The notes under the pieces: generated by a model
Databases searched by the model: none
Told to the model about the DNA's origin: nothing
Seen by the model: only the letters and a program-made list of their open reading frames with translations
Assembly (NCBI GenBank): GCA_030761205.1
Contig: JAULJL010000018.1
Coordinates: 10,684,501 to 10,748,500 of the forward strand
Length of the DNA stretch: 64,000 bases
Source of the DNA: Fremontodendron californicum
Taxonomy: Eukaryota > Streptophyta > Magnoliopsida > Malvales > Malvaceae
Direction of reading: 5' to 3'
Shown here: piece after piece, positions 12,953 to 25,218 of the stretch
Numbering within the stretch: position 1 is the stretch's first letter
Layout of the letters: each line of letters begins with the position of its first letter
Made by a program: the position numbers and the translations under genes

Positions 12953-13675
12953 ATATTAATAATACCAAGATGCTATTTAGCACTGCTTTTTGATTTCAGA
13001 ATGCAACCGAAATGCTAAATGCACAATGGTATGTGTCAAAAGCTTCTTTTGATAGCTAAATTTGACCTAACCGCAAAAATTGATTCTTAGGTGCTTTTGT
13101 GGTTTGCGGTTGATAGATTTGAAACAAAAATATCAAATGCCAATTTAATCATTCATTATAGATATCCTCAATTAATTTTTTCATCTCCTTCATCCATTTA
13201 CCTACCATCATGATGGACGCAAGCATCAAGGTTATCAAAAACTAAACTTCAGAACTTAATAAGTAAATGGTAGAAAAACAAGAAAAATCTTCCTTCCGTG
13301 AGAATGACAGTGTGAAAGTTATTGTAGTTAGTTTTTTGCCCGTATTCGTTGATCATTAGGCAGCTTGTGAATCACCTTAATTACTTTCCTGATTTGGCTT
13401 CTTTCTTTTTTCTAAATTTAGACACTTGATTTTGTGCAGGCATTATCTTTATTATTTTTGTTGTTTTAGTATTAGATTTATTTGTATATTATTTTATTTT
13501 ATTTTACTTTTTAAAAAAAAAAAATTCATATTCAATCTGCAACAAGACTCTCTAAGATTTCTACTCATGGTGGAAGATGGACTTTGATATGTTAAAGGAT
13601 TAGAATTTGCCTGGGAATCTAAAGGTAAAATTCAACCTAAACAAAAATTCTAGGCTAATTTCCTCTATAAACAGT
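12953..13675. other. intergenic, no gene recognised
   Basis: AT-rich, with a 'ttgcggttgatagatttg'/'ctaaccgcaaaaattg' near-inverted motif at about 13070-13110, perhaps part of another MITE. The copia target site lies at its right edge (ctcag at 13676-13680). Confidence 0.4.
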
Positions 13676-13680
13676 CTCAG

Positions 13681-13880
13681 TGTTACAAGACAAAGTGTTC
13701 TTATATATTGAAGTGTGTAGAAGTCTATACAGGAGTGTCCTATTTATACATGAGGGTTCTCACCATCTAAGTAAAGAATCACTACAGTAATAATTACAAT
13801 AATAGCTGAATCATAATCTGAATCCCTAAAATTACTCTAATAACCTAATTAGAGTTGACTATACAATTAATACATTAACA
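13681..13880 (-). repeat. copia 3' LTR
   Basis: 200 bp, tgttac...ttaaca, with a TATAAATA box on the minus strand near 13740-13750 (ctatttata). Compare the 5' LTR pieces at 18550..18569 and 37475..37666. Confidence 0.85.
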
Positions 13881-13899
13881 CCCCCCTCAAACTCAAGGT

Positions 13900-16800
13900 G
13901 GTATTGTAGATATCAACTTGAGTTTGGAAACCAAATCTTGAAAACGACTAGGAAAATGTGTCTTTGTGAAGATATCAGCTGGTTGATCCAAGGAAGACAC
14001 AGGAGTCAGATGAACAGTTCCTTATGTAACATGATAACGGATAAAGTGACAATCAATCTAAATATGTTTGATGCGTTCATGAAACACATCGTTATGGGCA
14101 ATCTGAATGGCACTATGATTATCACAGTGAAGTTAGGTGCTAGAAGATAAGGAAATACCCATATCAGCAAGTAATCGGCGAAGCCAAAGTAACTCTAAAG
14201 TGGCATCAGCAAGAGCATAGTATTCAGATTCAGTACTGGTTCGAGCAATAACAATTTGTTTCTTGCTTCGCCAAGAAATGAGAGAATCTCCTAGGAAGAA
14301 ACAATATCCAGTAGTGGAACAGCGATCTGTAGGATCTCCGACCCAATCGGCATCAGAATACCCCGATAGTACCAAAGATGTATGAGCAGCAAAGTGAAGC
14401 CCATGAAATAATGTACTTTTGATATATCGAAGAATTCGAAGAATAGCTGAAAAATGAGTGGATCGAGGAGCAGTCATAAATTGGCTAACAAGATGAACAG
14501 CATAGGCAATATCAGGCCGAGTTACCGTGAGATAAACCAAACTTCCAACGAGTTGACGGTACAATGTAGGATCAGAAAGCAGTGTACCATCCATTGGAGT
14601 AATTTTAACATTAGCCTCCAACGAAGTAGAGACAGTTTTACTGTTAGTAATGTCAGCTCTAGAAAGCAAATCAGAAGCATATTTAGCCTGAGAGAGATAA
14701 TAGCCATCAGAATTAAAAGATACCTCAAGCCCCAAGAAATAATTAAGAAAACCAAGATCCTTCTTTTCAAACTGTTGATAAAGAAACTCCTTTAATTCAG
14801 CAATGCAAGACTGGTCATCACAAGTGATAATCATATCATCCACATAGAGTAGAAGTAGAACAATACCATGACTAGTTTGCCGAATGAATAATGCTGAATC
14901 ATAAGGACTAGAAGTAAAGCCAAGTTGAGCAATGGTCGAACTGAATTTTGCAAACCAAGCTCTGGGGGCCTGTTTCAAACCATATAAAGCCTTTTGAAGC
15001 TTGCAAACTATGTGAGGAGAATGAGAATAACCAGGAAGGGGTACCATATATACTTATTCCTGTAATTCACCATTGAGAAAAGCATTTTTAACATCCATCT
15101 GAAGAAGTTTCCATTGTTTAACAGCAGCGATGGCTAATAAGCTATGCACAGAGGTTATCCAAGCCACTAGAGCAAAAGTTTCCTTATAATCTATCCCATA
15201 TTCTTGTTTATACCCCTTAGCTACAAGACGGGCTTTGTATCATTCAGTAGAACCATCAGAACGAGTTTTGATTTTGTATACCCATTTGCAACCAATAGTA
15301 GTCTTGCCATGAGGAAGATCAACTAAATCCCAAGTGTGAGTTTTCTCAAGAGCTTGAATTTCTTCAACCGTAGCTTGTTGACAATGAGGGTCAGTACTAG
15401 CCTCACGATAAGATTGAGGTTCATGTAAGTTAACAATAGCAGAAAAGCAATGATAGTCATTAAGATGGTGGGGAATGTCTTTTACCCGGGTAGACCGACG
15501 AGGAGCAGGTATATTATCAACACTCGCATTAGATTCAATAGGAACAGACGCAAGAGAAAAAGCTTGATTTGGCTCATCAGATGTAGGTGTCTTTGAACTG
15601 GGAAATAACTCAACAGATGAATCAGTAAAGAACTGAGAGAAAGTGGAAAAGGAAGAATGAAACTTTGACAAAGAAGAGAACATAGTATCCTCCCAAAAAA
15701 TGACATGTCTAGAGATTCGTAATCTATTAGAAATAGGATCCCAACAACGACAACCCTTATGTTCAATCCCATAACCAAGAAAACAACAAAGACGAGCACG
15801 TGGTTCTAACTTATTGTATTCATGTGGTTGAAGTAGAACAAAATAGGCAAACCCAAAAGGTTTAAGAGTTGAATAATCAGGAATTTTACCAAACATACGT
15901 TCAAAAAAAGAGAGATTATGAAGAATGTGAGTTGGAGTACGATTTATTATATGCACAACTGTTAAGGCAGCCTCACCCCAAAAAAATTCAGGACAGTTGG
16001 CCGAAAGAAGAAGAACACGAACGGAATCAAGAATGTGACGATATTTACGTTCAGCTCTACCATTTTGCTGAGAGGTCCCCTGTTGATCAAGGAACTGAAT
16101 AAGAGAAGTTTCTTTATATTCCATGTCATTATCAGTTCAAAGTATTTTAATGGTAGAAGAAAAATGGGTTTTAATCATGGTGGAATATTTAATGTATATT
16201 TGGGGTAACTCATATCGTTGTTTAAAGAAATAAATCTATGTAAATTGAGAATAGTCATCAATAAATATAACAAAAATACTAAAATCCATTGACTGATGAA
16301 ATAGGGGAAGGATCCCAAATGTCTGGATGGACAAGATCAAAGGGAGACTGAAAAATAGAATGACTATTATTAAAAGACAAAGCTAGCTGTTTAGCAAGTT
16401 GACAGTGCAAACAATTAAAAAAGTCAAATTTAGTAGATCCTAATAACCCACGAGAGACCAGAGGACATAATTTACTTACAGAAGCATAACCAAGACGAAG
16501 ATGCCACTTATATAAGGAAGAATCAGTTGTGGCAGCAGAGACTTGTTTAACAGGAAGATGAATGGAGACAAGCTCAAATAAGCGTCCTGTTTTGCGTCCC
16601 GTCCCAAGAATTTTCCCCGTTTGCGAATCCTGTACCTGACAACCAGAAGAAAAAAAGATAACAGTGAGACTAAGATCACATAACTGTTCTACAGAAATAA
16701 GATTTAAGGCTAAGGTGGGAACACAATAGGTATTAGGAAGACTAAGGTATGTATCAGAAACATGACCAATATGGGTGATATGGATTTTTGTATCATTTGC

Positions 16801-17942
16801 AGTATGGATAGGCGAAAGACAGGTGGTGGACATTTTAGTGGAAAAAATAGAAGAATTAGGAGTCATATGATTACAACATGCAGAATCAAGGAGCTAAGAA
16901 GAATTACCTAAGGTGACAGAGAGTGCAGTGCTAGAAGAATAACTGGAAGATATAACTTGTTTGAAAAGAGCCTCAAGATTATTAATAGTGAGACTAGTAT
17001 TTCCCTCAGGGACAGCAACAGCAATGGATGAGGAAGATCTGGATGTAGAAAACTTTTCTTGAACTTTAGGGATCCCCTCCCTAGGCCATGATGGACGCCT
17101 AGGACAATTATTAATGATATGGTCGGTCTCATGACAGTAGCGGCATTCAATTATTGGATAATTTAGAAGAAGATGGCCTGTTTTACAACAAAACTTACAA
17201 AACTTGTCATCTGATCTCTGAAGTGAGGAATCTAGTTTCTGGTATACTGGCTTCTGATATGATGGCTTTTGGTAAGATGGTTTTGGTCTCTGGTAAGGTG
17301 GCTTGGAATGAGTTGCAAGAGCAACTTCAGGTTATGACCTTTATCCAGTCCAAGGCAAGTTTCTTCAAAAAGAATCTACTAAATAGCAGTATCTAATGTT
17401 GGAAGTGGATTCCGATGTAACAGTTAGGCCCTGACAGATTCATATTTTGGACGAAGAGCCATGAGCACCTGAATAAGATGAAGATGATCTTCACTGATCT
17501 AGGCTTGAGTAAGCTGATTCCATAAAGGTTGGACTTTGGCTAGAAATATATTCACTGATTGACCAGGTTCTTGTTTGAGGTTATGAAGAGTTGTCCACAA
17601 TTGGCAACAATGAACGAGTCCAGAAGTTTTATACCGGATGGCCAGAAAATCTCAAATCTCTTTTGCTGTCTCAAAATCAGCAAACTGAACATGAATGTCT
17701 TCAATAGAAGTGTTGTTAAACCATGTTATAATTTGATGGTTTTTTCTATCCTAGTCTTTAAGACGATCTGCAAATTTTTCTTTAGATTCACCAATTACGT
17801 GTGACGGCTAAACAATATCTCCAGTGACAATGTGCCATAGTTTTCGTCCAATCAGAAAACTTTTCATGCCTTGAACCCAAAGATTATAATTGGATCCATT
17901 GAGAACAGTGGTAATTGGTCTAGAAATATCAGATTTCTCCAT
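13900..17942 (-). pseudogene. copia gag-pol polyprotein, inactivated by scattered stops and frameshifts
   Basis: Read from 17942 (start MEKSDISRP, gag with NYNLWVQGMKSF) leftward. Next come a pre-integrase segment around 16866-16279 (DSACCNHMTP; LYKWHLRLGYAS), the integrase core around 16300-15700 (QQNGRAERKYRHILDSVRVL), reverse transcriptase around 15240-14300 (KALYGLKQAPRAW; YVDDMII) and RNase H around 14500-13930 (DADWVGDPTDRCSTTGYC; SESEYYALADA-type end). Stops break one otherwise continuous frame at 17808 (CAG to TAG), 16894 (TGG to TAG), 16137 (CGA to TGA), 15240 (CGA to TGA) and 15054 (GAA to TAA). There are further stops and a frameshift near 14133. Not functional. Confidence 0.88.
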
Positions 17943-18539
17943 TTTAGAAACAAAATTAGCAAAAACGGAGACCTAAATCGAAATCAGGAAGTCAAAATTA
18001 GCTGAAAAGGTGATCTGACAAAAATGCTGATGTGGCAGGTGATGACGTGGTAGGAAGAGAGCGTGACATGTGGCAGAGTATGCTAGCGTGGCAGTACACG
18101 TGGCAGGACAGGTAGCAGGGTTGGTGACAGGTGGCAGGACACGTGGCAGCTTCTAGTTGGTTGTTGGTGAGTCCCACGCGCAGAAGGCAGAGAATATGCA
18201 GGAGCTTTGACCGGTGCATGGCGGCGCGTGGAGCCTCCGATTCAGATGAAGTTGACGACGTTAGAAAGAGGGAGGCACGAGGAGTCGATTGGTAGTGACG
18301 GTGTTGTGTTTTAGTGTCTGGAAGGGTAGGAAAAATTGGACGGAATTTGAGTGTTTAGGCCAGATAGTGTAGAGGTTTTGGGCTGCGAAAATTTACCAAG
18401 ATGTTTGTATTAGGGTGGGAGATAGGTATATGGGATGATGCAGATTTCGATGATTTTTTTATCTCGGGTTTTGCTAAGACAAGAAAAAATAGACACGGGT
18501 CCCTAAACAGGGTTTCAAATAAAAACTAGACACAAAAGG

Positions 18540-18549
18540 TCTGATACCA
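18540..18549 (-). promoter_or_regulatory. copia primer binding site (initiator Met-tRNA)
   Basis: Minus strand TGGTATCAGA, directly next to the LTR end. This is the standard plant copia PBS. Confidence 0.85.
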
Positions 18550-18569
18550 TGTTACAAGACAAAGTGTTC

Positions 18570-19308
18570 GGTTTTTTTATATAAATAGAGCTAAAAAAAA
18601 AATCCCAAAATACCTATCCTTTTAGATTATTTCCCAAAATACGCTGGTTTTAAAATTAGCTGGAAAATCGCCACCCCCCATGGCGATTTCCCAGCATCAA
18701 AATATTGATTTTGGCTAAAAATACCAAGGGAAATCGCCATGGGGGGTGGCGATTTCCCTTGGTGTTTTTTTCAAAATTTGCTAAAAATACCAAGGGAAAT
18801 CGCCACCACCCATGGCGATTTCCCTTGGTATTTTTAACCAAATTTGTAAAAAGGATGAAGGAAAATCGCCATGGGGGGTGGCGATTTCCCTTCATGTAAT
18901 TTTTTTTTTTTAATTTATAAACAAATTTTAATTTTTTTTTAATTTGTAAATTTTATTTTTTAAATTTAAAAATTATAAATTAAATTAAATTTCTTATTAA
19001 ATTTAAATATGGAAAATTTTGTTTCTTATAAAAATTAAAAAAACAAAATAATATTTCTTCTTAAATTTGTATATCAAAAATTATATTTGTAAGTTTTGTT
19101 TTAATTTTAAAAATTTGTAAGTTTAGTTTTTTAATTTTAAAATTTATAAATTAAATTAAAATAATTTTTTTATAATTTTAAAAATTAAGAAATTTCGTAA
19201 GGTATATTTTATTATTTAAAATTTATGAACAAATTTTTTTAAATTTTGTTAATTGATTTGTATTAGATAAAAATAAAAAACAAACAATAAAACTTGCATT
19301 ACATTTTC
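18570..19308 (+). repeat. MULE left terminal inverted repeat
   Basis: Matches 36823..37464 in inverted orientation, through the AT-rich part up to cattacattttc. It is longer than the right TIR because it keeps more of the palindromic gcgatttccc units. A TATAAATAGAG box lies within the first 20 bp. Confidence 0.85.
18656..18897. repeat. array of four palindromic 'aaatcgccaccccccatggcgatttccc' units
   Basis: Four near-palindromic units about 55-65 bp apart, alternating orientation (the C6 loop on one strand, then on the other). Each has stem atcgcca/tggcgat around a C- or G-run loop. Because the units are palindromic, both strands read as the same repetitive peptide-like frame (GNRHGGWRFPLVF), which I do not regard as coding. 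Confidence 0.85.
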
Positions 19309-19351
19309 ATAAGCAAACAAGTGAAATTCTGGAAAGCAGAAAAAAAATTTC

Positions 19352-20337
19352 TGGATAAGACTGATGATATAGGTTTTTAGACAGGTTTCAGCTATATTTC
19401 CAGTCCATCAAATGGTGCAGAAAATATTGGAACTTGATTCTTTCTGCAATGGATAAGACTGATGATATAGGTTTTTAGACAGGTTTCATCTATATTTCCA
19501 GTCCATCAAATGGTGCAGAAAATATTGGAACTTGATTTTTTCTGCAATGGATAAGACTGATGATATAGGTTTTTAGACAGGTTTCAGCTATATTTCCAGT
19601 CCATCAAATGCTGCAGAAAATATTGGAAATTGATTCTTTCTGCAATGGATAAGACTGATGATATAGGTTTTTAGACAAGTTTAAGCTATATTTCCAGTCC
19701 ATCAAATGGTGCAGAAAATATTGGAACTTGATTTTTTCTGCAATGGATAAGACTGATGATATAGGTTTTTAGACAAGTTTCAGCTATTTTTCAGTTCATC
19801 AAATGCTGCAGAAAGTATTGGAACTTGATTTTTTCTGCAATTGATAAGACTGATGATATAGGTTTTTAGACAGGTTTCAGCTATATTTCCAGTCCATCAA
19901 ATGGTGCAGAAAATATTGGAACTTGATTCTTTCTGCAATGGATAAGACTGATGATATAGGTTTTTAGACAGGTTTCAGCTATATTTCCAGTCCATCAAAT
20001 GGTGTAGAAAATATTGGAACTTGATTCTTTCTGCAATGGATAAGACTGATGATATAGGTTTTTAGACAAGTTTCAGCTATTTTCCAGATCATCAAATGCT
20101 GCAGAAAATATTGGAACTTGATTTTTTCTGCAATGGACAAGACTGATGATATAGGTTTTTAGACAGGTTTCAGCTATTTTCCAGTCCATCAAATGCTGCA
20201 GAAAATATTGGAACTTGATTCTTTCTGCAATGGATAAGACTGATGATATAGGTTTTTAGACAGGTTTCAGCTATTTTCCAGTCCATCAAATGCTGCAGAA
20301 AATATTGGAACTTGATTCTTTCTGCAATGGATGAGAC
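19352..20337 (+). repeat. 98-bp subterminal tandem repeat, about ten copies
   Basis: Units start ggataagactgatgatatag and end ttctttctgcaat, with a period of about 98 bp (19352, 19451, 19549 and so on). Copies are very similar. Lies between the left TIR and the transposase gene. Confidence 0.92.
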
Positions 20338-20618
20338 AAATGATGGGATTTATCAATCACATTTTGCATTGAATAAGTTATAACTTTTTCAGTCAAATAG
20401 TCCTAGGCAGAATATCAGAATCAGATTTCATCCTATACAAAGGATGGGATTTGTCATCTGGTACAACATAATGAACCATTATAAATTCATAATACTTATG
20501 AAGGTTTACAATACCCCTACAACAGTTTTTCAATCAGATTTTTCCTGAGTGCTAAAACCTCCTCATTCTCATTCTCATTCTCATCCTTCTATATTTCTTC
20601 TTTCTTTTGCTACACAAC

Positions 20619-23222
20619 ATGAGTAATAGAGTGATCGCATTGGTCTACTATAATGGCCAAATTCATAATACTGACGAAGGTGCTACCTTTGATTGTGAAC
20701 GTCCAAAAAAATTTCGTGTTGAAGACGACGTCACATTAGAGGAACTGAAGCTGCAAATTCATACAAAAATTAAAGCTGGAACTAGAAAAAGAGTTTCAGA
20801 GGTTAAGTACAGGCATCCTCTTTCTATTGGTGAAGGATGTGTCCGATATAGAACATTTCCACTTGAAGATGATGATGATGTCAGATGCATGTTTTATGCT
20901 CATGAGACATTTGCAAATGTTGGTGTCCTTGAGTTATATGCTGACATAGATGATGTTGACGATGATTGCGGCCCTTCAAATGTTCGCACAACAGAAAACT
21001 TTCCCATAGAAGATTATGATTCTGGGTCGTTCTATGTTCACACTACATACGACGTTCCCACAGAAGAAGTCGTGCCCTTATCTCAAGCTACAACTTTTCA
21101 GACTTCATTAGTCTCACAAACCCTAATTCCTACTACCCTCGAAGATGAGCCAGCTGGTGTTGATCCTGTTCGTCCACGTGGAGTCCATGGTGAAGATGTT
21201 GGTGAATTTAGTGAGCAGGAAGAGGATGCTGAATTCGCAAGTGATGACAATAGTGATTCTGACCCAGACGTCGTCCCTGCTGAGATCAACAGTTATGGAG
21301 ATATCAACACTCATGGAGATATCAACACTCATCGAGATATTCCCCCATATCAGACTGCATCCCATATGCATACACTGGATTTGGAGGCAATGCATGTGCC
21401 GGAATTTCCAGAGTATGCTCATACATTAGCTATGCCTCTGACATTTGATCCATCTGCAGTTGATCTGTGTGTTGGGTTACAATTCCCAACGAAAGAGGCT
21501 GTGCTTTCAGCTATCAAGCACTATAACATCAAAAACTCTGTAGATTACAGAGTAATTGAATCTGAGCCGACGAAATATTATGCCAAGTGCGTAATGTGTG
21601 GGAATGGGTGTAATTGGAGAATAAGGGCAACTTTTATGAAGAAGAAACATCTATGGGAGATTAGAAAATATGAAGGGCCTCATACTTGCACATCGGGGAG
21701 GATTTCACAAGATCATTGCAAGTTAGATTGTAACATGATCTGTTCATGCATTTTGTCATTGGTCCAAGCAAATCCGGAGATTTCCGTTTCAGTTTTGATC
21801 GCTGAGATGCGAATCCGGTATGGATACATCACCTCCTACAAGAAAACATGGCAAGCAAAGCAAAAGGCAATTGTTCGAGTATTTGGCGATTGGGAAAGAT
21901 CGTACAATGAGCTACCTAAATGGTTAGGTGCAATGCAACATTTCGTGCCTGGTACAATTGTGGAATTGCAAACGGTACCTGCATATCACGGTGATCGACT
22001 GGTCCAGGGTAAGAGAATATTCCATCGACTATTTTGGACATTCAAGTCGTGCATTGAAGGGTATCCGTATTGTAAACCTATTGTGCAAATAGATGGTACT
22101 TTCTTATATGAAAAATACAAAGGCACATTATTGTTAGCTATTGCACAAGATGGCAACCGAAACATACTGCCAATTGCCTTTGCCATTGTGGAGGGTGAGA
22201 CAACAGAGGCTTGGTCATTCTTTCTCAGTAACTTGCGCAGACACGTGACAAAACAGCCTGCATTTGCTTGATGTCTGATCGACATGAAGCCATCAAAGCT
22301 GCGATTAGACGCGATGGTGGATGGAATCCTCCACATGCATATTCAGTGTACTGCATTCGACACATTGCAGCGAACTTTATGAAAAAGTTTAACAATAAGG
22401 AATTGCGTCGACAAATTGTTAACATGGGTATGGAATCAAATCATAGTTATTTTATCTCTTATATTTCGTTTAGCATATAAAATAATATTGAAATTCACAA
22501 GTTTTTTGTTTTAAAATTTATTAGGATACGAGTTGAGGCGACCGAATTTTCATTTCATGTATGACAATCTTCGTGGAGAAAATGCAGAGGCGGCTAATTG
22601 GCTTGATAGGATCCCCAAAGAGAAGTGGGCGCAGTCATATGATCAAGGAAGGCGTTATGACCATATGACAACCAACCTAGCTGAATCTATCAATTCGGTA
22701 TTGAAGGGAACGCGTCATCTTCCCATTACTGCTTTAGTGCAATCAACATATTATAGGTTGGCTGCACTTTTTGTTAAGATGGGGAACAAGCAAATTGCCA
22801 TGATGGAGGGAGGGCACACATATTGTGAAACAGTCACACAAGCTATGCAAGAAAATCGCAGGAAAGCTAACTCCCACATTGTTCGTAATTTTACGCGAAC
22901 AAATCAATCTTTTCTGGTTGAAGAGTTAGTTGCCCCACAAGAGGGTGTTTCTGCAATGAAGTACAAAGTCAACCTCAGTGACATGTGGTGTGATTGTGGA
23001 AAGTTTCAAGCACAAAGGTTCCCTTGTTCACATGTAGTTGCTGCCTGTGCACATGTCCATGTAGATTGCATGCAATATGTGGACAAAGTCTATAGACTGG
23101 AAACTATATTGAATGTTTATAGACATGAGTTCGAAACTGTTGGAAATGAAGGTTACTGGCCTCAATATGATGGTCCAGAAGTGTGTCCCAATCAAGAAAT
23201 GCGGAGAAATCCACATGGTCGG
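20619..23222 (+). pseudogene. MURA-type MULE transposase, frameshifted and cut by the gypsy insertion
   Basis: Starts at ATG 20619 (MSNRVIALVYYNG, PB1-like N-terminus with acidic stretches). A MuDR N-terminal zinc region follows (FPTKEAVLSAIKHYN; CVMCGNGCNWRIRA; GPHTC). The MULE DDE domain is QIDGTFLYEKYKGTLLLA, with its second Asp in SDRHEAIKAAI. The SWIM zinc finger is CDCGKFQAQRFPCSHVVAAC. A one-base deletion near 22259-22262 shifts the frame just before MSDRHEA. The intron 22428..22524 is GT..AG. The last exon stops being continuous at 23222, where the gypsy element enters, and the rest is at 36627..36773. The transposase could not be made intact from this copy. Confidence 0.9.
23218..23222. 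other. gypsy target-site duplication, left copy
   Basis: gtcgg, repeated exactly at 36622-36626 on the far side of the element. Confidence 0.93.
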
Positions 23223-25205
23223 TGATGCACCCAAAAGAGTGTATCTTATTTAACCTTGCACTAAAAAGATCAATTGTAAGTATAGTAGTTAGCAAGGGTC
23301 GAGTCCTCAGGGATTGGGTTTTAGTTTATAAGTTGATAGTTTAAAACTTAAATTCAAGAACAATAAAAGAAAAGGGGTTTTTGAAATCAGATTTAAACTA
23401 AAGTAAATAATAAGAATAAGATGCAAGGCGGTATAACCAGCCAATAAAAATATATATACTAAATTAGGCGGTATAACCAGCCAATAAAAATAAAACAAAG
23501 TTAATATACAAATTAGGCGGTATAACCAGCCAATAAAAATAAATATACTTTTAAAAATAAGCAAACTAGAAAAGTAAGAAAACAAGTAAGTAAGAAGAAT
23601 CAAATATGAAAAATATGGTTAAGGTTTCATTCTCCACCACTAGACATCATTAAGAATCAATTTCAGATCTATCAATATCAACCAACTATCAAAGTTAACA
23701 ACCGTAGATAACAACAAGCTCTGTTACCCCAATCTTTCCTTAGTTTGTCGTTAAATAGAACAAGCTCTCTATTTAATCTCTAACCATTAAACAACCTAGA
23801 ATAAGCTCTCTAAATTCAATTTAATGGCAGCTTTATGATGAGAAAGATAGGTTGATCTAAGCAACAAACACATAAGCTCGGATTGTTCAACTTAGGTTAT
23901 GTTCCACTTTGCAATTATTGAAAACTTGACCATAATCATTAATCACAAATTGCCACTTATGAATAGGAAATCAAGACAATTACACGGATCAAGACTCCTA
24001 AACTAGCAATAGATAATTATCAAGATCTATCTAGTTGTACACCTAAATAAATCAAGACAACATCATGAACAATTCTTGTAGAAGAACATAAGCAACTTTG
24101 ATAGAAAATTAATGATAGATAGAATCTGAAAATCAATCACAAAACATGTCTAGGGCTTTGAAATCACCCTTAACCAAATAGAAGTTTAGCCTAGCATAGG
24201 CATTATAAACATAAAATTAAATAGAATATAAGAAGAAAATAAAAGAAAGAAAGAAGAAGAAGAAGAATATTAATTATCCAACCTCTTGCTCTTTCTAAAT
24301 AAAAAGAAAACTAGAGAAAAGAAAGAAGAAGAAAACTTAGAGAATTTTGTTAAAATGGCTAATATCCTACCAATCTCCAATATGATCCCTTACAATCATC
24401 CAAGGCCCTCTATTTATACACATTTTGGAGGGCTAAATGACAAGAGACAAGCTTTACAAATTTCAAAGGTAGGTATATGACGATTTTGATCAGCCAACTT
24501 GATGGTCGATTTCGTCAATATTGGAGGCCTGATCTGATCACATGGTCTTCTAGAAAAAGGTTCCCCTATCAGTTACGGAACCATAGCCGTTGGAATCAGC
24601 TCATTTGCTGATGTGGTTAAGCAGATATGGGCAAAATACGAGAACATGTCAGCACAGATGTCATTACACATCAGCCACCTTGATGGTCGATTTATTCAAT
24701 ATTGGAGGCCTTATCTGATCACATGGTCTTCTAGACAAAGGTTCCCCTATCCGTTACGGAACCATAGCCGTTGGAATCAGCTCATTTTCTGATGTGGATA
24801 AGAAGATACGGTCATAATACGAAAACATGTCAGCACAGACATCATTGCACATCAGCCAACTTGATGGTCGATTTCGCTAGGGAAAACGACTCCGTTTTAA
24901 GAAGTGTAAAACATGAAAAAGATAGATATGCCTCTTAGCTTTGCATGGCTACAAATTTCAGCCTTATTGCTTCAGTGAAACTCGAGATATAGCTGATATG
25001 GCAAAAGGTGTCGGAACTGAAACTGAACTGGATTTGCCCTTAATTCTAGTAATCTGAAATCACTCAAAGAAACTTGTGAAAAACACCAAAATACATAAAA
25101 ATATAAAAGATCATAAACACAATTAGACTAAACAATAATAACTCGTATTTGACACAAAACATTAATAAAACATAACTAAAAACTATATAATTATACGAGT
25201 TATCA
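23223..25205 (-). repeat. gypsy 3' LTR (1983 bp)
   Basis: tgatgcac...gagttatca. Same length as the other LTR. I noticed one difference (g at 24358 against a at 35774). It contains three copies of aggcggtataaccagccaat (about 23425-23540) and a 181-bp direct repeat (24491-24878, two copies plus). A minus-strand TATAAATA is at 24411-24418. Confidence 0.95.
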
Positions 25206-25218
25206 CACCCCCACACTT
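25206..25218 (-). promoter_or_regulatory. gypsy polypurine tract
   Basis: Minus strand AAGTGTGGGGGTG directly next to the 3' LTR, in the position where plus-strand DNA synthesis is primed. Confidence 0.75.

Noticed and set aside
18656..18899. Open frames on both strands with repeated GNRHGGWRFPLVF
   Set aside because: Arises from palindromic repeat units in the MULE TIR. Identical peptide on both strands, no start context or homology.
19352..20337. CRISPR-like array
   Set aside because: 98-bp direct tandem units without unique spacers, in a eukaryotic transposon.
24286..24480. 64-codon open frame present in both gypsy LTRs
   Set aside because: Runs against the element's direction inside the LTR. 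Low-complexity Lys/Glu start, no homology. Likely chance.
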